Source: Rhizobium anhuiense (GTDB taxonomy: Bacteria > Pseudomonadota > Alphaproteobacteria > Rhizobiales > Rhizobiaceae). From it: a stretch of 64,000 nucleotides of DNA. Below, piece by piece: positions 17,052 through 27,277 of this stretch. The notes beneath the pieces are model-generated. The model was not told the origin of the DNA and did no database searches. It saw only the letters and a program-made list of their open reading frames with translations. The translations under genes and the position numbers were made by a program. The stretch spans positions 124,001-188,000 of the forward strand of contig NZ_ML133527.1 of the NCBI RefSeq assembly GCF_003985145.1, read 5' to 3'. Numbering within the stretch: the first letter of the stretch is position 1; the number at the start of each line of letters is the position of its first letter.

Positions 17052-17474
17052 TCAATCACGGGCCGGCGAGGATGAAGATGGGGGATTCACCGCATATTGC
17101 GGCAGGCCGTCCGATATTTCGTAGAAATCGCCCTTGTCGGCGCAGTAGATATGGTAACCGAAGGTCAGGCCGCTCGGTTCGTCGAAGGCGCCTGCCATGA
17201 CCGAAATCTCCGCCCGTTCGTCACCCTGCCAGAACAATGCGGAGCCGCAATTCGAGCAGAAGCCGCGCTGCGCCTCTTCACTCGACCGGTACCAGCGGAT
17301 TGCTGCATCGCCCTCGATCGAAAGAGCTGCACGCGGCAGGTTGACGGCTGCATAATACAGCCCCGTTTGCCGGCGGCACTGCGAGCAATGGCAGCCGACG
17401 ACAGGTCCTGGCGTCGCCATCGTTGAAAATCGCACGGCGCCGCAGAGGCAGCCGCCTGTATACCGGTCGGTCAT
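17052..17474 (-). CDS. GFA family zinc-binding protein (CENP-V/GFA domain)
   Basis: A 140-residue protein with the GFA cysteine pattern: GGCLCGAVRF, then CHCSQCRRQTG, then FCSNCGSALFW, together able to hold two zinc ions. The family takes its name from glutathione-dependent formaldehyde-activating enzyme, but most members have no proven reaction. The gene stands alone on the minus strand, 100 bases before the VOC protein gene, and ends with a Ser/Pro-rich tail. Confidence 0.88.
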   Translation of the reverse strand: MTDRYTGGCLCGAVRFSTMATPGPVVGCHCSQCRRQTGLYYAAVNLPRAALSIEGDAAIRWYRSSEEAQRGFCSNCGSALFWQGDERAEISVMAGAFDEPSGLTFGYHIYCADKGDFYEISDGLPQYAVNPPSSSSPARD

Positions 17475-17768
17475 GATCGTTCCCCGTTTATGACTGAACG
17501 TTGCCGCCGATCGCCCCCGGCGTCAAATCCATTCCGTTCAACGAAATCATCAGAAATCTTGAAAATCGCTGGCCTTATGCATGCGTGGTCGGCTCGAGCA
17601 CCTGTTGCTCGACGACAACAGCCGCCAACCTCATCTCATCCCGGCATTGAATCGCCGGCTGTTGTCGGCGATACTTAAGGTCCAATTCACTCGACCCCCG
17701 GGAGACTGACATGAGAGCGACCCTGTCCGAACAGAAAGGAAAAATCCCCCACAAGGACATTCAGCTTC
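17475..17768. other. 294-base intergenic region with inverted repeat and a small overlapping frame
   Basis: Between the divergent GFA and ABC exporter genes lies an 11-bp inverted repeat (GACAACAGCCG at 17614-17624, CGGCTGTTGTC at 17656-17666). A short plus-strand frame of 34 codons at 17711-17815 has a better ribosome binding site (GGGAG) than the ABC gene itself and overlaps its start in another frame. Nothing else was recognised. Confidence 0.5.
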
Positions 17769-19607
<1,839 letters not shown>

Positions 19608-19631
19608 GCCGCCATCCCTAAGCACAGCAAT

Positions 19632-19659
19632 AAAAAAGCCCGGCATCGGCCGGGCTTTT
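19632..19659. terminator. Bidirectional intrinsic terminator
   Basis: AAAAAAGCCCGGC, loop ATCG, GCCGGGCTTTT: a 7-bp GC stem flanked by A and T runs. It lies between the convergent ABC exporter and class II DAHP synthase genes and should end both transcripts. Confidence 0.9.
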
Positions 19660-19681
19660 CTTCATCCGTTTCGGGCTGATA

Positions 19682-21055
19682 TCAGCCGTTGGCAACCAGG
19701 CGCTTCTCGTCGCGGCCGCCCTTCATGCGCTCGGCAAGCAGGAAGGCGAGCTCGAGAGCCTGGTCGGAGTTGAGACGCGGGTCGCAATGGGTGTGGTAGC
19801 GATCCTGCAGATCATCGGCCGTGACGGCGCGGGCGCCGCCGGTGCACTCGGTCACGTCCTTCCCGGTCATCTCGACATGGATGCCGCCGGGATGCGAGCC
19901 TTCGGCGCGGTGGATCTGGAAGAAGCTTTCGACTTCCGACAGGATCCGCTCGAAGGGCCGGGTCTTGTAGTTGTTGAGCGTGATCGTATTGCCGTGCATC
20001 GGGTCGCAGGACCAGACGACCTTGCGGCCTTCGCGCTCGACGGCGCGGATAAGCTTCGGCAGGCTCTCGGCAACCTTTTCGTGGCCGAAGCGGCAAATCA
20101 GCGTCAGGCGCCCGGCTTCATTAGCCGGATTTAGAATATCGATCAGCTGCAACAGATCGTCGGCCTGCAGCGACGGACCGCATTTCAGACCGATCGGGTT
20201 CTTGATGCCGCGGCAATATTCGACATGCGCATGGTCGGCCTGGCGCGTGCGGTCACCGATCCAGATCATGTGGCCCGACGTTGCATACCAGTCGCCCGAG
20301 GTGGAATCGACGCGGGTCAGCGCCTCCTCGTAACCGAGCAGCAGCGCCTCGTGGCTGGTGAAGAAATCGGTTTCGCGCAGCGCCGGCTGATTTTCCGAGG
20401 TGATGCCGATCGCCTTCATGAAATCCATGGTTTCGCTGATGCGGTCGGCAAGCTTGCGGTAGCGCTCGCCCTGCGGGCTGTCCTTGACGAAGCCGAGCAT
20501 CCACTGATGCACGTTTTCGAGATTGGCGTAGCCGCCCATCGCGAAGGCGCGCAGAAGGTTCAGCGTCGCAGCCGACTGCCGGTAGGCCATGGCCTGGCGC
20601 TCCGGGTTCGGAATGCGCGACTCCTCGGTGAACTCGATGCCGTTGATGATGTCACCGCGATAGGCCGGCAAGGTTACGTCGCCCTGCTTCTCGACATTCG
20701 AGGAACGCGGCTTGGCGAACTGGCCGGCGATGCGGCCGACCTTGACCACCGGCAGCTGCGCGCCGAAGGTCAGCACGACAGCCATCTGCAGAAAGGCGCG
20801 GAAGAAGTCGCGGATATTGTCGGCGCCGTGTTCGGCGAAGCTCTCGGCACAGTCGCCACCCTGCAGCAGGAAGCCGTTGCCTTCGGCGACATTGGCGAGA
20901 TGCTTCTTCAGGCGGCGCGCCTCGCCGGCAAAGACGAGCGGCGGATAGCTGGCGAGCTGGGCCTCCGTTGCCGCCAAAGCGGCTGCGTCGGGATATTCGG
21001 GAACCTGCAGGATCGGTTTCTGCCGCCAGCTGCTCGGGGTCCAATTCTCTGCCAT
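19682..21055 (-). CDS. 3-deoxy-7-phosphoheptulonate synthase, class II (plant type)
   Basis: It makes the same product as the class I enzyme at 11909, but belongs to the unrelated plant/Mycobacterium-like class II family. The 457-residue length is normal for the short bacterial form. Motifs: WTPSSWRQKPILQVPEYPD, FLLQGGDCAESFAEH, GRIAGQFAKPRSS, PAYRGDIINGIEF, WYATSGHMIWIGDRTRQ, NPIGLKCGPSL, VVWSCDPMHGNTI, GGIHVEMTGKDVTECTGG and the final DPRLNSDQALELAFLLAE. The start at 21055 follows GAGGTGAGTGAG; an upstream ATG at 21079 is possible. No leader peptide of the class I type was found upstream. Confidence 0.95.
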   Translation of the reverse strand: MAENWTPSSWRQKPILQVPEYPDAAALAATEAQLASYPPLVFAGEARRLKKHLANVAEGNGFLLQGGDCAESFAEHGADNIRDFFRAFLQMAVVLTFGAQLPVVKVGRIAGQFAKPRSSNVEKQGDVTLPAYRGDIINGIEFTEESRIPNPERQAMAYRQSAATLNLLRAFAMGGYANLENVHQWMLGFVKDSPQGERYRKLADRISETMDFMKAIGITSENQPALRETDFFTSHEALLLGYEEALTRVDSTSGDWYATSGHMIWIGDRTRQADHAHVEYCRGIKNPIGLKCGPSLQADDLLQLIDILNPANEAGRLTLICRFGHEKVAESLPKLIRAVEREGRKVVWSCDPMHGNTITLNNYKTRPFERILSEVESFFQIHRAEGSHPGGIHVEMTGKDVTECTGGARAVTADDLQDRYHTHCDPRLNSDQALELAFLLAERMKGGRDEKRLVANG

Positions 21056-21273
21056 CTCACTCACCTCACTCACATCCATACCTTAGGATGCCCTCAATAT
21101 GCGGCGGCTTATAGACCTTTAGGTCAATCTTGCAAAGACCATTCGCCGACAGTTGTCGCCTCGCCGCCGCCGCCCGCCATTCTCCAGTTAAACCAGCATA
21201 TACCATGTCGATTTCCCCATATTTTAGACTTTCCATGTAGAACCGGTGAGAGTTTCAACATCGAGGAAATGGC

Positions 21274-22557
21274 ATGGCGATCCTTCCGTCCGGTTTCATA
21301 TCGGACCGCTCGGGCAATTTCGGCATCATGACGGCGCTGCTGGCGGTGCCGCTCTTCGGTGCTGCCGGCATGGCGGTTGATTTCGCCCACGCGCTCAGCC
21401 TGAGGACACAGCTTTTCGCCGCCGCCGACGCCGCCGCCGTCGGTTCGATCGCCGAAAAATCCGGCGCGGTCGCCGCCGCCATGACGATGAGCGGCAACGG
21501 CACGATCTCGCTCGGCAAGGACGATGCCCGCAACATCTTCATGTCCCAGATGTCCGGGGAGCTGACCGACGTTCACGTCGATCTCGGCATCGACGTCACC
21601 AAGACCGCCAACAAGCTGAATTCGAAGGTTTCCTTCAGCGCGACCGTGCCCACCACCTTCATGCGCATCCTCGGTCGGGACTCGATCACGATCTCGGGCG
21701 CCGCGACGGCGGAATATCAAACCGCCGCTTTCATGGATTTCTACATCCTGCTCGACAACACGCCGTCCATGGGCGTCGGCGCCACCGCGACCGATGTTTC
21801 CAAGCTGCAGGCTAAAACAGGCTGCGCCTTCGCCTGCCATCAGATGGACCAGAGCACCAACAACTACACCATCGCCAAGAGCCTCGGCGTCGCCATGCGC
21901 ATCGACGTCGTGCGCCAGGCAACCCAGGCGCTGACCGATACGGCCAAGACCGAACGCGTCAGCAGCGACCAATTCCGCATGGGCGTCTATACATTCGGCA
22001 CCAAGGCTGAGGACGCCAAGCTGACGACGATCTCCAGCCCAACCTCCGATCTGACGAAGGTGAAGAATTACACCGACGCCGTCGACCTGATGACCATTCC
22101 CTACCAGAACTACAACCAGGACCAGCTCACCAGCTTCGACAGCGCCCTGACGCAGATGAATACCATCATCGATCCGGCCGGTGATGGCACGTCGAATATC
22201 AGCCCTGAAAAGATCCTCTTCTTCGTTTCCGATGGCGTCGGCGACAGCTACAAGCCGTCGACATGCACCAAGAAGACCACCGGCGGCCGCTGTCAGGAAC
22301 CGATCGACACCTCCTTCTGCAAACCGCTGAAGGATCGCGGCGTCAAGATCGCCGTGCTCTACACCACCTATTTGCCGCTGCCGACCAACGACTGGTACAA
22401 CAAATGGATCAGTCCCTTCCAGAGCGAGATTCCGACGAAGATGCAGGCATGTGCCTCGCCCGGCCTCTATTTCGAGGTGACGCCGACCCAAGGTATCGCC
22501 GATGCGATGAAAGCGCTCTTCCTCAAGGTCATCCGCGCTCCCCGCATCACCAGCTAA
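21274..22557 (+). CDS. TadG-like protein with Flp-pilus TadE/G N-terminus and von Willebrand A domain
   Basis: A 427-residue protein. The N-terminus (SGNFGIMTALLAVPLFGAAGMAVDFAHALSLRTQLFAAADAAAVGS) is the TadE/TadG-type helix seen in pilus assembly proteins. From about residue 150 it has a vWA-type fold with MIDAS-like DNTPSMG, FRMGVYTFG and ILFFVSDGVGD. The metal site has Thr where many have Ser (DxTxS). Cysteines at CAFACHQ and CTKKTTGGRCQEP could form disulphides. It would be anchored in the inner membrane with most of its mass outside. It stands alone, away from a full tad cluster. A palindromic 3' repeat follows the stop directly. Confidence 0.88.
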   Translation: MAILPSGFISDRSGNFGIMTALLAVPLFGAAGMAVDFAHALSLRTQLFAAADAAAVGSIAEKSGAVAAAMTMSGNGTISLGKDDARNIFMSQMSGELTDVHVDLGIDVTKTANKLNSKVSFSATVPTTFMRILGRDSITISGAATAEYQTAAFMDFYILLDNTPSMGVGATATDVSKLQAKTGCAFACHQMDQSTNNYTIAKSLGVAMRIDVVRQATQALTDTAKTERVSSDQFRMGVYTFGTKAEDAKLTTISSPTSDLTKVKNYTDAVDLMTIPYQNYNQDQLTSFDSALTQMNTIIDPAGDGTSNISPEKILFFVSDGVGDSYKPSTCTKKTTGGRCQEPIDTSFCKPLKDRGVKIAVLYTTYLPLPTNDWYNKWISPFQSEIPTKMQACASPGLYFEVTPTQGIADAMKALFLKVIRAPRITS

Positions 22558-22558
22558 T

Positions 22559-22603
22559 CCATGCCGCCCGGAAGTGTGCCGCGGCTCCGGGTCGACGACA
22601 TGC
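22559..22603 (+). repeat. Stem-loop 3'-UTR repeat, copy A (AAGTGTGCAGCGG family)
   Basis: It starts two bases after the TadG-like stop codon. The core gaagtgtgccgcggctcc matches the core of copies B and C. The outer arms (CATGCCG and CGACATG) pair with one mismatch, and CCCGGA pairs with TCCGGG inside. It is the most diverged of three copies. Confidence 0.6.
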
Positions 22604-22624
22604 AGGGCTAAAGCCCCTCGCGGC

Positions 22625-24013
22625 CTAAAGCCGCTTGCCGTCGCGGATCCGATAGCTCGGCGCATACATGGTGACGAGCTCTTCGGCGGCCGTCGGATGC
22701 AGAGCCATCGTCCGGTCGAAATCGTCCTTGGTGCAGCCAGCCTTCAGCGTGATGCCGAGCAGCTGCGCCATTTCGCCGGCATCGTGGCCGAGGATATGGG
22801 CGCCGACGACCTTGCGGCTCGCCGCATCGACGATCAGCTTCATGATCATCCGCTCGGCCCGGCCGGACAGTGTGGCCTTCAGCGGCCGGAACTGCGCGCG
22901 ATAGACTTCGAGTTCGCCATAACGTTTGCCCGCCTCCTCTTCCGAAAGACCGACGGTGCCGATCTCCGGCTGTGAGAAGACGGCGGTCGGGATCAGCTCG
23001 TAGTCCGGCCGGGTCGGATTGTTCTTGTATTCGGTTTCGATGAAGCACATCGCCTCGTGGATCGCCACCGGCGTCAGCTGTACCCGATTGGTGACATCAC
23101 CGAGCGCATAGATGTTTTCGACATTGGTGCGGGAATATTCATCGACGATAACGGCGCCGCGTTCGTCGACGGCGACACCGGCCGCCTCTAGACCGAGGCC
23201 TTCCGTATTCGGATCGCGCCCGAGCGCCAACATGACGACGCCGGCCTGCAGCGTGCCGCTGTTCAGTGTCTCCAGAATGAGGCCGCCGTCCTCACCCTTC
23301 GAAACCTTCTGCAGCATGTCGTGGCAGAGGATACGGATGCCCTTGGCAACCATTGCCTCGTGCAGCCCGCGTCTCAGATCCTCGTCGAAGCGTGACAGGA
23401 TCTCGGCGCCGCGATAGATCAGCGTCGTCTCGACGCCAAGCCCATGGAAGATATTGGCAAATTCGACGGCGATATAGCCGCCGCCAGCGATCACGATCGA
23501 TTTCGGCAGTTCTTCGAGATGAAAGGCCTCGTTGGAGGAGATGCAGAGCTCGTGACCGGGAAGGGCCGCATGCGGGTTCGGCCGTCCGCCGGTGGCAATC
23601 ACGATCGTCTTTGCGGTCACCGTCTGCCCAGTCTTCACCAGCCGCACCGTATGGGCATCGACGAGTTCGGCGCGCGTTTCCAGGATCTCGGCATTGGCGC
23701 CGGCGAGCCCCTTCTTGTAGAGACCTTCCAACCGGGCGATTTCGACATCCTTGGCCGCCACCAGCTTCTTCCAGTCGAAGCTGCTCTCGCCGACCGTCCA
23801 GCCGAAGCCTGCCGCATCCTCGAAATGCTCGTGGAACTGCGAGGCATAGACGAAGAGCTTCTTCGGCACGCAGCCGCGGATGACGCAGGTGCCGCCATAG
23901 CGGTATTCCTCGGCGATCGCCACTTTCTTGCCGAGCGAGGCAGCGACACGCGCGCCACGTACGCCTCCGGAACCGCCGCCGATGACGAAAAGGTCGTAGT
24001 CGTAGGAAGACAT
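22625..24013 (-). CDS. gor: Glutathione-disulfide reductase
   Basis: It reduces oxidised glutathione with NADPH and FAD. The 462-residue protein has the FAD motif DLFVIGGGSGGVRGARVAASLG, the redox-active disulphide GGTCVIRGCVPKKL, the NADPH motif SIVIAGGGYIAVEFANIFHGLG, the second FAD site NIYALGDVTNRVQLTPVAI, and the C-terminal active-site helix MALHPTAAEELVTM with the catalytic His. The start at 24013 follows GGAG at a normal distance. The gene is followed downstream by the convergent TadG-like gene. Antioxidant function in the cytoplasm is secure; the sequence is full length. Confidence 0.96.
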   Translation of the reverse strand: MSSYDYDLFVIGGGSGGVRGARVAASLGKKVAIAEEYRYGGTCVIRGCVPKKLFVYASQFHEHFEDAAGFGWTVGESSFDWKKLVAAKDVEIARLEGLYKKGLAGANAEILETRAELVDAHTVRLVKTGQTVTAKTIVIATGGRPNPHAALPGHELCISSNEAFHLEELPKSIVIAGGGYIAVEFANIFHGLGVETTLIYRGAEILSRFDEDLRRGLHEAMVAKGIRILCHDMLQKVSKGEDGGLILETLNSGTLQAGVVMLALGRDPNTEGLGLEAAGVAVDERGAVIVDEYSRTNVENIYALGDVTNRVQLTPVAIHEAMCFIETEYKNNPTRPDYELIPTAVFSQPEIGTVGLSEEEAGKRYGELEVYRAQFRPLKATLSGRAERMIMKLIVDAASRKVVGAHILGHDAGEMAQLLGITLKAGCTKDDFDRTMALHPTAAEELVTMYAPSYRIRDGKRL

Positions 24014-24137
24014 GAGGAGCTCCGGGAGGGAATCGCAGGAAGGATGTTCCTGATATAGGGGCGATCGTCACGAAAACAAAAGCCCGCTCCTGCGTCATCC
24101 CGTTCCCATCGCCGAATCTTCGCGGCAAATGGTCAAT

Positions 24138-24210
24138 CCGGTCACCGTTACGGTTGATCCCGTCACCGTTTGCGGTTGACCCGGCCACGGTTTACGGTTG
24201 ACCCGGCCGC
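24138..24210. repeat. Short tandem repeat, 22-bp unit, about 3 copies
   Basis: Units of 21-22 bases of the form ccggtcaccgtttgcggttgac begin at 24138, 24159 and 24181, with a partial fourth at 24203. The array lies in the 230-base gap between gor and a small divergent gene, about 50 bases before that gene's start. Confidence 0.75.
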
Positions 24211-24261
24211 CTCGGGCTGGCAGGCAATCCACGGGATATAGAAAGCATGCCGGAGCAAAAG

Positions 24262-24480
24262 ATGGATCAGACTCTCTTCGCCAACCTGTGCAAGGCCGGC
24301 AACTTCAAGGAGGCGCTCGGGCTCGCCACCCAGGGCCACGAGAATGAGAAATTTACGCCAAGCCGGTTCGCGATGGACAAGAAAACAGGGCTGCCGATCT
24401 TCTATCGCGGCAACAAGCGCGTGGAACCGGATGAGACGGGTGTGTGGCAACTGGCAAAGAACTCGGATGCATGGGGCTAA
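24262..24480 (+). CDS. Small conserved-looking hypothetical protein
   Basis: A 72-residue soluble protein beginning MDQTLFANLCKAGNFKEALG, with a basic, aromatic C-terminus (LPIFYRGNKRVEPDETGVWQLA). It is not recognised. The ATG at 24262 follows CGGAGCAAAAG, a good ribosome binding site; an ATG at 24247 in the same frame has none. Codon use fits the neighbours. The frame on the opposite strand over the same bases has no ribosome binding site and was not accepted. Confidence 0.6.
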   Translation: MDQTLFANLCKAGNFKEALGLATQGHENEKFTPSRFAMDKKTGLPIFYRGNKRVEPDETGVWQLAKNSDAWG

Positions 24481-24513
24481 CGGCCAGGGAATACTTTTCA
24501 AATATCACCGTTG

Positions 24514-24798
24514 TCAGCGGGTAATCCGGAAATCCGGTAGCGTCGTCTCGAGTTTAGCTGCTTCCGTTTCGACGCCTGAAACCGACGCTCCCGCGGGTCC
24601 CCGCCGGAGACGTTCGATCATTGTCGCGATGGCGATATCCGGTCCCGCGATCAACGCGACGACGGTCCCGTCCTGTTCATTGCGTACCCAGCCGGTCAGA
24701 CCGAGGAGCACCGCCTCATCGCGCGTCCACATGCGAAAACCGACACCCTGGACCTTGCCGGATATCCGCACTCGGACAGCCTTGTCATGATCGCACAT
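24514..24798 (-). CDS. Acylphosphatase
   Basis: It hydrolyses acyl phosphates such as acetyl phosphate and 1,3-bisphosphoglycerate. The 94-residue length is typical. Family signatures are VRVRISGKVQGVGFRMWTRDEAVLLGLTGWVRNEQDGTVVALIAG, with the catalytic Arg in VGFRMWT and the catalytic Asn in WVRNEQDG. It is transcribed on the same strand as the DUF2059 gene, but an intrinsic terminator at 24845-24870 separates them, so it probably has its own promoter. Confidence 0.92.
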   Translation of the reverse strand: MCDHDKAVRVRISGKVQGVGFRMWTRDEAVLLGLTGWVRNEQDGTVVALIAGPDIAIATMIERLRRGPAGASVSGVETEAAKLETTLPDFRITR

Positions 24799-24844
24799 CT
24801 GCAGTCACCTGAAACCTCGCCGGCGGCATTTGCCGCATCATAGC

Positions 24845-24870
24845 AAAAAAGCCCGGACGATGCCGGGCTT
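24845..24870 (-). terminator. Intrinsic terminator of the DUF2059 gene
   Basis: On the minus strand, GCCCGGCATCGTCCGGGC is followed by six T. It begins about 23 bases after the stop codon of the DUF2059 gene. Confidence 0.9.
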
Positions 24871-24893
24871 TCGCAAGTTTGGTGGGACAGGCT

Positions 24894-25457
24894 TTACTGC
24901 TGGGCTGCCGATGCGGGAGCCGGAGCGGCCGGGCTGTCGGTTGCCGGCGGCGGCGCCTTGATGACCTTGGAAAGCTCGGCGTTGCTCTGCTTTTCCAGAT
25001 CGCGGGAAATGCCCTGCGCCCAGATGTCGGCAGCCTTCGCCGTCTCGCGCGAGGCGACAGGGCCGTCGCGCAGCAGCTTCTTGCCGACGTCGGAATTATA
25101 GAAATCGGCGATCGCCTTCAGCTCGTCGACGGTAAAGGTCTTGGCATAGGTGAGTGCTGCTTCCTTCTCCAGATCACCACGGCGCGGCGCCAGCTTCAGC
25201 GCCTGCGCGTCGACCGTCGAGGAAATAACGTCCTGGTAGTTCGGCGAATCCTGGATCAGTCCAGCCTTCAGGCGCTCGGCGAGACCAGGCAGGATGTTGT
25301 CGAACTGGGCAGTGGCGCCGATGGCGTCGATCGCGGCGCGAGACGCCTTCAGCTGCTCCTCGGAGACCTCCTGCGCCTTGACGGCAGAGCCGAAGGCAAG
25401 CCCGGAAAGAACGACGGTCGCAGCGGCGAAACGGCCAAGACCTGCAATGTTCATCAT
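24894..25457 (-). CDS. Secreted DUF2059 domain protein
   Basis: A 187-residue exported protein with a signal peptide (GRFAAATVVLSGLAFGSAVKA, cleavage before QEVSEE). The mature part is helical, and the DUF2059 core is ALTYAKTFTVDELKAIADFYNSDVGKKLL. The C-terminus is Pro/Ala-rich and disordered (APPPATDSPAAPAPASAAQQ). Translation probably starts at the first of two adjacent ATG codons after CAGGAGCATATACTC. It lies 15 bases downstream of rpiA and is likely in one operon with it. Function is unknown; the pairing with rpiA is common in rhizobia by recollection. Confidence 0.85.
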   Translation of the reverse strand: MMNIAGLGRFAAATVVLSGLAFGSAVKAQEVSEEQLKASRAAIDAIGATAQFDNILPGLAERLKAGLIQDSPNYQDVISSTVDAQALKLAPRRGDLEKEAALTYAKTFTVDELKAIADFYNSDVGKKLLRDGPVASRETAKAADIWAQGISRDLEKQSNAELSKVIKAPPPATDSPAAPAPASAAQQ

Positions 25458-25472
25458 GAGTATATGCTCCTG

Positions 25473-26171
25473 TTATCTGTTTGCCTGCAGTGTGCGCACA
25501 CCCGCAGGACCGGCAATGATCGCAAGTGCCGCCATATTGATAAAGAGCCCGTGTTCAACGACGCCGGGTATGGAATTCAGCTCGCTCGAAAGCGCCTCTG
25601 CATCAGGAATGCGGCCAAAAGATGCATCGATGATGTGATGGCCGCCATCGGTGGTAAACTCTCCGTCACCGGACTGGCGCAGATTAAGTTCACCAGAAAG
25701 ACCAAGCCGGGCCGCGACCTTCTCAATTGCGATCCGCGTCGAGACGAGCCCAAACGGATTAACCTCGATCGGCAGCGCGAAGGCGCCGAGCGTCTCGACC
25801 AGCTTGCTCTCGTCGGCAATGACGATCATTCGCTCGGAGGCGGCCGCGACGATCTTTTCACGCAGCAGCGCGCCGCCGCCGCCCTTGATAAGTCTCAGCC
25901 CCGCATCGACCTCGTCGGCACCATCGATCGTCAGGTCGAGTGCCGGCAGTTCGTCAAGCGACTTCAGCGGTACGCCGAGTTCGACGCAAAGCCGCGCGGT
26001 CCTTTCCGACGTCGGAACGCCTTCGACTTTGAAGCCGCCAGCGACCTTCTCTGCCAGCAGCCGAACGAATTCCTCCGCCGTGCTGCCGGTGCCGATCCCG
26101 AGACGCATCCCGCTTTCGACATGAGCGAGTGCGGCCTCGGCGGCCTTGATCTTCATTTCGCGGGCATCCAT
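25473..26171 (-). CDS. rpiA: Ribose-5-phosphate isomerase A
   Basis: It interconverts ribose 5-phosphate and ribulose 5-phosphate in the pentose phosphate pathway. The 232-residue protein has all RpiA signatures: MRLGIGTGSTAEEFVRLLAEKV (phosphate loop), VPTSERTARLCVELGVPL, the catalytic DLTIDGADEVDAGLRLIKGGGGALLREKIVAAAS and ADESKLVETLGAFALPIEVNPF. The start at 26171 (MDAREMKIKAAEAAL) follows GGAGC and gives the usual length; an ATG at 26228 adds 19 residues. It is divergent from gph. Confidence 0.96.
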   Translation of the reverse strand: MDAREMKIKAAEAALAHVESGMRLGIGTGSTAEEFVRLLAEKVAGGFKVEGVPTSERTARLCVELGVPLKSLDELPALDLTIDGADEVDAGLRLIKGGGGALLREKIVAAASERMIVIADESKLVETLGAFALPIEVNPFGLVSTRIAIEKVAARLGLSGELNLRQSGDGEFTTDGGHHIIDASFGRIPDAEALSSELNSIPGVVEHGLFINMAALAIIAGPAGVRTLQANR

Positions 26172-26417
26172 GCGCCGCCAGCTCCGATTATTGCGTTGGA
26201 TGTGCTGTTTACACGGCTCGCCTGGCAAACGAAAGTCAAAATCATCACGGAAAATGAAAAGCCGAAACAGATGCCTGCGGCCCTCCCGACCATTGCAGGA
26301 CGTTGCTTTCCGCCGCGCGATCGCCTACCCCAGGAACGAGCTGTCGTTCCCGGGGCGACCCCGTCGCTCCCCGGGACGATCCTTTGTATCTCAGGACGAT
26401 CCATCCCTCAAAGAGAC
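26172..26417. other. Divergent rpiA-gph intergenic region with hairpins
   Basis: CCCC-A-GGAACGA (26328-26339) pairs with TCGTTCC-C-GGGG (26344-26355), a near-perfect 12-bp stem with a 4-base loop. It is followed by a second GC-rich inverted repeat to about 26374 and by a doubled GGGACGATCC/AGGACGATCC. The hairpins lie in the 5' leader of gph; no known riboswitch is recognised. Confidence 0.5.
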
Positions 26418-27134
26418 ATGCCCTTGACCCCTGCCCCCACTCGCCCGGCGCTTGTCGTCTTCGATCTCGACGGCACACTTCTCGACACCCATGTGGATCT
26501 GGTCGAGAGTCTGAACCATACGATCGCAGCCCTCGACCTCGAACCGGTCAGCTATGACGATCTCACGCACCTCGTCGGTCAGGGCGCGCGCGTGATGATC
26601 GAGCGCGCCTGCCGGCTGCGCGGCCATCCGCTTGAAAGCGATGCTCTGCCGCCGCTGGTCGAGCGCTTCGTCGCCCATTATGCCGGCAACATGCCCGGCC
26701 GTACTCAGCCCTATCCCGGCCTAGTCGCCGCCATGGACCGGCTCAAATCACAGGGTTACCGACTCGCTGTCTGCACCAACAAGATGGAAAGCCTGGCGCT
26801 CGGTCTCCTCGACAAGCTTGAGCTCACCCGATATTTCGACGCCATCACCGGCGGCGACACCTTCGAATACCGAAAACCCGACGCCCGCCACCTCACCGGC
26901 ACCATCGACCGCGCCGGCGGCGACATCGCCCGCGCCGTGATGATCGGCGATAGCGTCAACGACATCGCCGTCGCCGGAAACGCTGGCGTTCCGTCGATTG
27001 CGGTGCCGTTCGGTTATTCCGACGTGCCGGTGAACACGCTGGGACCGGACCACATCATCACCCATTTCGATGAGCTGACGACGGAACTGGTCGAGATGCT
27101 GATCCGCGATTTCGCGGCGAAGGTTGCGGTCTGA
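26418..27134 (+). CDS. gph: Phosphoglycolate phosphatase (HAD hydrolase)
   Basis: It removes phosphate from 2-phosphoglycolate, a product of RuBisCO oxygenation or of DNA repair. The 238-residue protein has HAD motif I (VVFDLDGTLLDTHVDLVESLN), motif II (LAVCTNKM), motif III Lys near YRKPDARHL, and motif IV (AVMIGDSVNDIAVAGNAG). The match to the Gph subfamily is good through motif I and the VGQGARVMIERA cap region. HAD substrate calls are always less certain than the fold. The ATG at 26418 follows AAAGAGAC. Confidence 0.88.
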   Translation: MPLTPAPTRPALVVFDLDGTLLDTHVDLVESLNHTIAALDLEPVSYDDLTHLVGQGARVMIERACRLRGHPLESDALPPLVERFVAHYAGNMPGRTQPYPGLVAAMDRLKSQGYRLAVCTNKMESLALGLLDKLELTRYFDAITGGDTFEYRKPDARHLTGTIDRAGGDIARAVMIGDSVNDIAVAGNAGVPSIAVPFGYSDVPVNTLGPDHIITHFDELTTELVEMLIRDFAAKVAV

Positions 27135-27231
27135 GGCGATCGCTCGCCTCCGCCATTCCTCCAGAGGGGAGTGCAACACGGCACGCCCTCTCTACTTTGA
27201 CTTTGTTTCCGTGCTCACCGCCAAAACAAAA

Positions 27232-27253
27232 CGGGCGGCCCGAAGACCGCCCG
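27232..27253 (-). terminator. Terminator between gph and the L,D-transpeptidase gene
   Basis: CGGGCGG at 27232-27238 pairs with CCGCCCG at 27247-27253. On the minus strand the stem is followed by GTTTTGTTTTGG, so it probably ends the L,D-transpeptidase transcript; gph on the other strand may also use it. Confidence 0.75.
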
Positions 27254-27277
27254 CCAAAATACCGATAGAAACCTAGG

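Noticed and set aside
21124..22665. A 513-codon minus-strand frame opposite the TadG-like gene
   Set aside because: No domain and antisense composition; the plus frame has a vWA-like domain and a TadG-type helix.
24163..24501. A 112-codon minus-strand frame overlapping the small gene at 24262
   Set aside because: It has no ribosome binding site and runs through the 22-bp tandem repeat; the plus-strand frame has GGAG at the right distance.
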